From contig JADDTR010000008.1 in assembly GCA_015345905.1 (NCBI GenBank), positions 186,001 to 250,000 on the forward strand: a DNA stretch of 64,000 nt, given 5' to 3'. Source of the DNA: Aotearoamyces nothofagi. Its lineage: Eukaryota; Ascomycota; Leotiomycetes; Leotiales; Tympanidaceae. Under the pieces are notes generated by a model. That model saw nothing but the letters and a program-made list of their open reading frames with translations, was not told the origin of the DNA and ran no database searches. Numbering within the stretch: position 1 is the first letter of the stretch; each line of letters starts with the position of its first letter. The position numbers and the translations under genes were made by a program. Below are positions 56,460 through 64,000 of the stretch, in pieces.

Positions 56460-58357
56460 TGTAGTGGTGCTCACGGGTTTTTTAAGGTAGGGACAAGGCA
56501 GGGCGAGGAGTCGTACCGTAACCGCCGGGTTGCTGAAAGTTGATGCCTTAAGTTAACGTTGCTTGTAGTGCCTTATTATGCCTTGTTATGGTGCACACAG
56601 GGCCAGGGTGGGGCAGAAGGCAGCTCTATTATTGGTATCAATCATGTTAAGTGCGGCTGGGGTGAGAAATCGCTTAATATAGGTGCTATTATTTGCTGCC
56701 TGGATGCCTATCTGCATTTCTGAGGCTTCGGCATCCACCCGGAGTCACGTGAAGCTGTCTCGAACTCCGACTGATCCAAAGCCTCAGGGAAGCATCTTTA
56801 CCTCGGTAGGTTATTTTCTTTTGCTTGATAGAGTTTCCCACTGCCGCAGCGTGCAATGAAACGTTTCAACGTCGGATGTCCGTGAGCGCAGCAATCATGC
56901 CACTACTGTCTGCACTGCAAGTGCTAGCTTCAGCTTAATAGCATTTCACTACATTTCACTACTCTTTTTGGGGCATGACCAACCCAAGGTTGGCAAAAGA
57001 TACTACGTACTGTATGTACAGTGTACATGTAACATATGACACGTCGTCTGGCTGGATGAGGTAGGCCAATTTGGTTCACAAGCCTTCGCAGGCTATGCTG
57101 GAGACTCCCTGCATACCTTACGTAGGGCAGATACCTCATCTACATGCGTACTTACCTACCTACCTAAGGTAGGTACCTAGATCCCTACTCAGAACACTAA
57201 ATTACCCTTTAGTTGCGGACTGCCGTTGCGGGCGGCAGTACCCGGCATGAGGCTGAGGGTGGACAAGCGAAAGTATCAACCAAGAAACCTGGATATAAGC
57301 ACCGCGTCAGGTCTTATTATTGACATTACCCGTAAGTTCTTGGTAGCTCGGTGTCTTTATGCTTAAGGGGTTCCAAAGAGAGCAGTATTCTTCTTTGTCG
57401 AAAGCTGAAGCCACAACTAGGCCTATCATCTATGAAGTCATCTGGCAGCCATGGACATTCACGATCGGTATAGTGGTGTGGCTGCTCAACTACTCTGGGC
57501 AACGGGGCCAAGCAAGGGCTTTGAGCCGAAACCTTCAGCATGCTGCAGCGAGTAAATGATCAACATTCAGCCTGCCGGCGTGCCAGCCGTGCTAGCGAAG
57601 TTTCCCGCAGACCACAGCTTCCTCCAAACAGTCCTGCGGCTTACAAGCCTACATAATACATCGCTGCCACAAATTGCGACGACTGAGACTTACCCGATAC
57701 AAACCCATTCGAGCCCTTGCTGTTGGAGCCACCCTCCTTTGTTGAGCAGGATATCTAGCTAACCGTTGCAACGCCAGCTACTCGAGCAAGTGAGCCCCCA
57801 AGATGTATTTCTCAGGAGGATCAGGGTATTGGCACTTTACACAGCGTCATGGCCCAGTCTCGATTGGAGTGGCTCAAGATATGATGTACGAAACCCGACC
57901 ATTAGTTGTTTGTAGCATGGTGGTGATGTTCTGATCAGAAGTTGGATTGCTCATTCTTCTAGAGTCTCCTATTACTTACCGCTCAGAACGCCATCAGTCA
58001 TCACCATACACACCAACACAAAAATAGGCATTAGTAGTATTATTTAGCACTTAAAGTATATCTTTCCTTAGTCCATTTTCAGGCTTCTAGGTAGGTGATC
58101 TCCTCTTATCTACCCGAACGAGGTGATCTCCAAGGTATTTTCTCGATTCATATCCCATCCACCACAGATCAGGCGGTTGCATCCAGTACGATTGCATTCT
58201 TCGCGTCATGGGTGAGATCCTGGTTTCGTTTGGAGATATAGACGGTATAAATTCCCCCGAAAGCCATGGTTACACCTAGAAGTATGACAGCGAGAGACAG
58301 TATTACTCCTCATGTATCAATGCTGCACTTAACTACATATTCCTCAACAAATATATC
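56460..58357. other. 1.9-kb divergent region EAF / DHA2 transporter
   Basis: No convincing gene. An inverted repeat of TACCTACC with GGTAGGTA around TAA lies near 57155-57176, in a run of ACCT/CCTA repeats. An ATGTAC-AGT-GTACAT inverted repeat lies near 57013-57028. ORFs 57326-57762 overlap on both strands with no signature. Confidence 0.55.
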
Positions 58358-60226
58358 ATGGCTCTATCTCCTATGTCTGGCGATGACAAGCAAGGCTATC
58401 CCCTTGAGGATCCCCTTGAGGGTAGACCAACAGGCTCTTTGGAGCTTTCCTGGCGTTTTTATGCAGCCTTTGGTTGCATTTGCCTCGTCAATCTCGTTTG
58501 TGCCTTAGATGCAACGATTCTTTCCGTGGCACTGCCGGTATGAGCGACTTCATAGTACCAAGTTCCAGTGTCTAATAACATGAGTCCTCTAGATTGTTGC
58601 CTTCAAGCTAAATGGAACGGCAATGGAGGCTTTCTGGGCCGGCACATCATACCTTCTCACATCCACTGTCTTTCAACCAACATGGGCTTCCTTCTCGCAT
58701 ATCATGGGCCGAAAGGACGTGCTTCTTGTAGCCTTAGTTCTGTTTTGTGTCGGTTCGATAGTCGCAGCGATTGCTAAGAACTTTACTATATTGCTCCTCG
58801 GTCGAAGTATCCAAGGTGTTGGTGGCGGCGGGCTATCGGCTCTCACGTATGTTATTATAACAGATCTTGTCACATTAAGGGAACGTGGCAAGTGGTTTAG
58901 TATGATCAGTTTGATGTGGGCTATAGGTATGCCGTATTCCATCTCTTTCGGTGAATCTCTAACAAGAATTCAGGTAGTGTTACAGGTCCTGTTATTGGAG
59001 GAGCTATCGCCGAAGATTCGACTTGGCCATTCATATTTTGGCTGAATCTCCCGTTCTGTGCCCTTGCCTTTGTTGGTATTCCAATATGCCTGAGACTGAG
59101 CCCAATCGCTGGATCCGTTGGCGAGAAGCTCAAGACTTTCGATTGGATTGGGTCGTTCCTTTTCACCGCCTCCATAACAAGTTTTCTCATTCCTTTGACT
59201 TGGGGTAAGTTTTCTAAGACACCATTATATCCCATTCCTGACCAGAGCTATAGGAGGCATCATGTACGACTGGGATAGCCTGCGAACCCTCTCACCTCTC
59301 CTCATTGGTTTTGCCGGGTTAGTCGCCTTCGTAGCTTACTCTTTATACGGCGCAGCGTCACCTGTCATCCGCGCGAGTGTCTTTTCTACATCCACAGCCA
59401 AAGTGGCATATTTGGGTACAGTAATTCATGGCATTATTTTGTGGTCGTTGCTCTACTATATGCCGTTGTATTTTGAAGTTGCTAAAGACTTCGGTGCCAT
59501 TACGACAGGAATTTCTCTGTTCCCATTTACCTTCACCACGGCTCCAGCTAGTCTCATCACCGGTCTTGTAATCACAAAGACTGGCAAATACCGACGATCA
59601 GTTGTAAGATTCCTCGTCAACTTCAATTATTCATGGACAATCACAGGACTAACCTATCATAGCATATCGGTTGGCTTCTTACCACCCTCGGTACAGGTGT
59701 CCTCACTATCCTAAAACAACAAACAACTACCGTCCAATGGATATTCGTCTCTCTCGTCCCCGGCATCGGTTGTGGCATCCTTTACTCCGCACAATCTATT
59801 GCTGTCCAATCCAGCGCCTCCAATGATGATCTACCCTTTGCCGCAGCAATGTACTCCTTCTTTCGCTCCCTCGGACAAACATTCGGCGTTGCGATTGGCG
59901 GAGTGGTGTTCCAAAATCTGCTCAAGAAGAAACTTGCTGCCAATCCGCTCCTTGCCACGAATGCGGACAGGTGGGCCAAAGATGCAAGTGCTTTGGTCCA
60001 AACAATCAAGGCGATGGATAATGGGCAGATCAAGAGTGATACCATTACTGCCTACGTCGAATCTTTGCAAGCCGTGTGGATTGTCATGTGTGCGTTGGCT
60101 GCGATGGTGTTTGTGTTGAGTTTGTTCTTCACGAAAGAAGTCTCGCTGGATCGCGAACATGAGACCCTGCAAGGGTTTAGACATGATATCAAATACCCTA
60201 GTGTTAAAGAAAAGGAAATACCATGA
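58358..60226 (+). CDS. DHA2-type (14-TM) MFS drug transporter
   Basis: Exons 58358-58537, 58593-58926, 58974-59204, 59254-59603 and 59663-60226 give 552 aa. Motifs: LDATILSVALPIVAFKLNGT after the first membrane segment, GRKDVLLVALVLFCVGSIVA (motif A region), LLLGRSIQGVGGGGLSALTY (motif B) and SVTGPVIGGAIAEDSTWPFI (motif C, the antiporter motif). About 14 membrane segments follow. The donor at 59604 (GTAAGA) was chosen because it keeps five residues between YR and GW as in relatives. Proton-driven export of drugs or metabolites at the plasma membrane is likely; the substrate is unknown. No biosynthetic partner gene is beside it. Confidence 0.9.
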
Positions 60227-60552
60227 ATAATGAGTGATGACTTCATGTGGGTTAGGAAGTATTGCCATATTTGCGGAGGGTTGCTATCTATTGTTGTGCT
60301 GTGGAAAGGTATTGGGTAAAGAGGGAACTTTGTATTTGGCACTGTGGCTGCTATCAGTGGTAGATTGCTGAAGCTGCCAAATGGACTTATAAATCTGCCA
60401 CGGTTTTGAACAATTGGTTAGAATAGCTGATCGTAATCAAGTTCTGTTTCTCTAATATCTATATGTATTCATTCTACAACTTTCTAACCACATATCGTCC
60501 ACAGGTTCCAACAGGTTCCCAACAGGCTACACAAACGCAAGCAATGCTAAGC
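60227..60552. other. Convergent 3' region, DHA2 transporter / dehydrogenase
   Basis: 326 bp between two tail-to-tail genes. AT-moderate, no feature seen. Confidence 0.5.
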
Positions 60553-61747
60553 TTAATACCACAGTTTCCTGTCGACCGTATTCACAGTTTCATTCCCTTG
60601 GCTAATCCTGTCCAAGTTAAATTCTAGAATATCCATCACCCTGTCACCGTAGTGGTTCGAATGGCCACTCGTATGCGGCGTGATGAGCAGATTCGGCGCC
60701 TTCCACAACGGATCATCCTTCGGTAGGGGTTCAGGATCCGTGACATCCAGAGCGGCGCCGCGGATCTGGCCCGTTTCCAGAGCCCGGATCAGATCATCGC
60801 TCTTGACATGCGGACCGCGGCCAATGTTGGAGACGAAAGTCTTCCTTTTGGACATGATCTCGAATTGTTCCGCGGCGATCATGTGGTGCGTGAGCGGTGT
60901 CAAAGGGAGGCAGATCACCAGGATATCCAGGTCTTGAGCAATGAAGTTGTTCAGGTCGGCTTTGGTGGTGCCGTGGAACCATTTTGAGGGGAACTCGCCC
61001 TCTGGGTCACCGGTGCCTGGAACGCGGTAGCCGTCGTCCCGTCGCGATTCGGGAGTTGCACGCTCGCGCAGAGTGAATGCGACAACGTCCATGCCCAAAG
61101 CCTTTGCAACACGAGCACATTGGCGACCAATAGCTCCATAACCCAATATTCCCCTTTTACTGATCAGCTGATGTGTCATTATTAGAGTTAAGTAACGGTG
61201 AAAATTTTACATTCGCAATCCTGGAACATCTTCAACATCATCTGCTGCCGAATGAAGCCAACTCCCTTGCTTCATAGCTTCAGCATACTTAGGAAGGTGA
61301 TGCTGGAAGGAAAGGAATGTGGCTATCACCCATTCCGAGATTTGGGGCCTGTGAAAGCATCAATATCGCGCGTTTTAACGTGGCTGTAGAGATAACTAAC
61401 GGGTGCACGCCATTTGCAGTACAGAAAGAGATATTTCTGTCCAGATCCTCATACAGAGCACTGCCATGGAGATGGTTTGCTCCCGCTGAAGAAAGCTGCA
61501 CATATTGTAACTTGGGGGCCTCTTCCAACGTGGGAAGCACGTTATATGTACACAGGGCTGTAGCATCCTTGTAAATACTATGGTCAAATTCAGTGTGCCC
61601 ATGTAGCTGCAATTTGATGTAAACTATCTCGAGTCCCGGATGCTTCTTCTTCATTCTCGTCAGAAATTCCTCTTTCGGCGCCCTTAGGCCTGTGATTAGC
61701 AGTTTATGGCCCGCTAGGGTTGGGTTGGCGATATGTGTAGCCACCAT
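60553..61747 (-). CDS. D-2-hydroxyacid dehydrogenase (NAD-binding)
   Basis: Minus-strand exons 61747-61401, 61348-61211 and 61159-60553 give 363 aa. The substrate domain includes AHKLLITGLR-type strands and LPTLEEAPKLQYVQLSSAGA. The NAD Rossmann motif is GILGYGAIGRQCARVAKALG. Catalytic residues are the Arg in SNIGRGPHVKSDDL, the Glu in DVTDPEPLPKDDPLW and the His in LITPHTSGHS. The family reduces 2-oxoacids such as glyoxylate or hydroxypyruvate. The last acceptor could be 61160 (CAG) or 61154 (AAG), a two-codon difference; CAG is preferred. ATG 61747 is the first in frame. Confidence 0.9.
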
Positions 61748-62090
61748 GCTTATATAGTTGTGAGATCGCGGGCCAAAAAAGTAAAAAATAAAAGCAAGAC
61801 TTTGGAGAGTAGAATGTTTGATAGATAAGTAAGATGGTATACTCAAAGCGAAAAGCGGCGCTATACTCTTAGGCCGGAGAATCGCGATTTGCTCCTTTAG
61901 GTAGCTTATTACCTTATCTGCGCCTACCCGAACTTACCTTACTTGAGTACCTCGGGTGGATCTTCCACGTTCCCAAAAAAATGGAAAGCGCCATTCGGAG
62001 ATTCGTGGCCGCAAGTGGGTCTTATCGGCGTCTGGAGGCCGACTCTAATCCGAGCTGGAGCCGCAACATATACTCGCATTGCCAATCCAC

Positions 62091-62144
62091 CCACTCCTTG
62101 GGTATATAAGGTACAGTCCACTCCTTGGGTATATAAGGTACAGT
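62091..62144. repeat. 27-bp tandem duplication containing a TATA box
   Basis: Two perfect adjacent copies, 62091-62117 and 62118-62144, each containing GGGTATATAAGGTACAGT. They lie about 690-740 bp upstream of the 2EXR start and about 350 bp upstream of the dehydrogenase start. Confidence 0.95.
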
Positions 62145-62639
62145 GGTTCTATAGTTGCTTATGTCGACTCGAACGCCTAAACGATATCCTTGTTGTTGCT
62201 ATTCGAATCATGGCATTCGGATACAGGCGTACGTATATGAATCCATGTCACCTTTCCCGGGATCGAGAACCCTCCTCGTCGGTAGATTTGCGAGTTCCAT
62301 CGCTATGTGAGTATACACTTTTGCTGCAGGAAATCCAAGGTAAGGTACCTTAAGAGCTATGCCATGAAAAGACTGTATTTGCATAGGATGCAGGGCCAGG
62401 GAACTGTCTTGGTGCATGCATGCGACGGGCACGACGGGTAACATGGAACACGGCTCCCTGCATTAGGACGCATTTGCACTCAGCATCCAAGATCTGGACA
62501 TCTAGATGGGATGTCTGAGCAGAAGATTGCCATGAGGAGTTTGTCGAGGTGGATGCTGGAAGCTCCTAAATCCCCTACCCGTAAGGCCACAGGGCAGACA
62601 TGTTATCTTAGGCCGATCTAGATTTCTACGCTAGGCACT

Positions 62640-62690
62640 TCGCGAGGCTACGAGGCTACAAGGCTACGAGGCTATGAGGCCGCAAGGCTG
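62640..62690. repeat. 8-bp tandem repeat CGAGGCTA, degenerate
   Basis: About five copies of CGAGGCTA/CAAGGCTA in a row, ending in a GC-rich AGGCCGCAAGGCTGCGG stretch. Confidence 0.85.
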
Positions 62691-62827
62691 CGGCCCGGGA
62701 CGAGGCGGGGTGCGCAAGTGACGGCGGTAGGGCTAAGGTCGTTGTGCGTTTGCTCCCGCGTAGATCGAACGTGAACTGCAAACCCAGACCTGCATCAACT
62801 CTCCCCGACCATCCGCCAAGAGTCGCC

Positions 62828-64000
62828 ATGGGTCACAAATTCAAGAGCAAGCGTTCCCAGTACAACCAGAAGAGAGTATTTACTCTCTTCCCCCTCCTTC
62901 CGATCGAACTCCGTCTCAAAATCTGGAAACTCACGTTCCAGGCGCGCGTTGTTGAACTCCACGTCAGACAGCAGACGATACCCGCACGACAGGATGAGAT
63001 CCCGGCAGATGCTCTCTATCTCGTCAGCCCTGCCCATATTCCAGATGCTCTGCATGTTTGCTTTGAGTCCCGTCAAGAAGCACTCAAGCACTACCGCCTT
63101 GCATTCGGCACTGCCGCCGACCCAAACACCTCCCTGATCGCACAGCCACCCCGCATCTACTTCAACTTCGAGCTTGATACGCTCTTTTCGTTCTCTCGCA
63201 CTTCCAACTTCGACTACGTCCACCGCATCATATCGAATGAAGAGTGGTCTGAGATCAGACACATTGCACTCGATCCTCAAATCTTCCCGCCATGGGTCGC
63301 CATTAAGCCCTCTACTAATCTTCAATCCATTGCATACATCAGAAGCCACCATCCCAGCACAAGCCTTGGGCCTAGTCCCTTGCAAGGAGCTCAGCTACAC
63401 GTCATCAAGAAGATGTTCCTGCACGGTTACAATGCAGAGTGGCGGAAACAACACCCAGATCGATACCCTCCAATCTTCTTCACAGCCAATATTGTTGGGG
63501 AACCATACTCCGGCTTCCGTCCTGCAAAGACCAGCCTGCGTCAGAAGATCATGGGTGTTCTGCAGAGAACCAAGAAGAAGTTTCTTAAGAAGAAAAGCAA
63601 AGCTGTCTCCGTGCCTGAGTTGTTGCCTGAGTTGTTGCATACCTATCATGATCGACGCTTTTATACCTTGGTTCGGGTGATTGAGGCGGTCTTCCTCGCC
63701 GAATTGAATGCAAATCCCCAGGTCTTCTCTTCTGCTGAAGAGCTCGAGGAAGATGAGGATGATGGTGAAGGCGAAGACGGAAGTTCCATCACTCCCGATG
63801 AAGAGACATCGAGCCCAGGCCTAGATGTTCCGGATGTTGGCACGATGAACCCGGAAGGATATGCGGAAGAAGCTTCCATGCATGGTTCCCTACTACCCCC
63901 ACCGCCAACCCCACCCTTGGACTACAGCCAGCCCCACCTGTACCAGTACACGCTCCCCAACCGCCCTTCCCTCCAAGCCACCTCGATCCCCATCGCCCTT
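62828..64000 (+). CDS. 2EXR-domain protein (partial, runs off right edge)
   Basis: ATG at 62828; the frame is open to the last base of the window with no stop, so at least 391 aa. The start MGHKFKSKRSQYNQKRVFTL leads into FTLFPLLPIELRLKIWKLTF, the fungal 2EXR signature, then VVELHVRQQ and ALHVCFESRQEALKHYRLAF. A region of basic residues (RTKKKFLKKKSKAVSVPELL) and an acidic, Pro-rich tail follow. The role of this large fungal family is unknown. Opposite-strand ORFs here are shadows. The 3' end and any introns are outside the window. Confidence 0.82.
   Translation, partial: MGHKFKSKRSQYNQKRVFTLFPLLPIELRLKIWKLTFQARVVELHVRQQTIPARQDEIPADALYLVSPAHIPDALHVCFESRQEALKHYRLAFGTAADPNTSLIAQPPRIYFNFELDTLFSFSRTSNFDYVHRIISNEEWSEIRHIALDPQIFPPWVAIKPSTNLQSIAYIRSHHPSTSLGPSPLQGAQLHVIKKMFLHGYNAEWRKQHPDRYPPIFFTANIVGEPYSGFRPAKTSLRQKIMGVLQRTKKKFLKKKSKAVSVPELLPELLHTYHDRRFYTLVRVIEAVFLAELNANPQVFSSAEELEEDEDDGEGEDGSSITPDEETSSPGLDVPDVGTMNPEGYAEEASMHGSLLPPPPTPPLDYSQPHLYQYTLPNRPSLQATSIPIAL

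Larger units (their letters stand above)
61748..62827. promoter_or_regulatory. Divergent region dehydrogenase / 2EXR gene
   Basis: About 1.1 kb with no gene recognised. It contains a duplicated 27-bp TATA-bearing unit (62091-62144) and a GAGGCTAC-type tandem repeat (62640-62690). Confidence 0.6.

Noticed and set aside
62795-63385. 196-aa minus ORF
   Set aside because: It is the antisense of the 2EXR coding region, whose plus-strand frame carries the domain.

Overview
The window is nuclear DNA of a filamentous ascomycete (Pezizomycotina; the gene set looks like Leotiomycetes, but class is an inference). Genes are broken by short GT-AG introns of about 45-135 bp with CTAAC/CTAAT-type branch sites. 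Fungal markers include an SKT5/CHS4 chitin-synthase activator, CBP4, IVY1, TRM44, a 2EXR protein, a CmcJ-type oxygenase and an intron-bearing tRNA-Lys. I find 28 protein-coding genes (one running off the right edge) and one tRNA. No intact transposon, virus-like element or CRISPR array is visible. Exon joins were made by hand from splice signals, reading frame and family knowledge, without transcript data.

Layout. 0-33 kb is mostly housekeeping: NUP53 nucleoporin, CBP4, SKT5/CHS4, a two-Cys Prx5-type peroxiredoxin, an RGS-domain membrane protein, ribosomal protein eL24 divergent from TRM44, NAC beta (EGD1), a hypothetical protein, IVY1 divergent from acyl-protein thioesterase 1, a flavin monooxygenase divergent from a DODA-type extradiol dioxygenase, a small Cys-rich protein, complex I subunit NDUFA2 and a mitochondrial pyruvate carrier. 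9.5-14.3 kb is gene-free and full of short tandem repeats.

After a second gene-poor stretch (33.3-37.3 kb) comes a more accessory part. It holds a 15-exon STAND/NLR protein (N-terminal helical domain, NB-ARC-like NTPase, TPRs) tail-to-tail with a tail-anchored hypothetical protein, then a CmcJ-type oxygenase, a LOG-type phosphoribohydrolase, an allantoate/nicotinate-family permease, quinolinate phosphoribosyltransferase (BNA6) and a DUF3237 protein. LOG, permease and QPRT are all nucleotide/base enzymes and may form a small functional block. From 52 kb on: tRNA-Lys(UUU), a PrpD-type 2-methylcitrate dehydratase, an EAF elongation factor, a DHA2-type drug transporter, a D-2-hydroxyacid dehydrogenase and a partial 2EXR protein.

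The most unusual item is the EGD1 gene. Its conserved reading frame is restored only if a single nucleotide between two complete introns is used as an exon.
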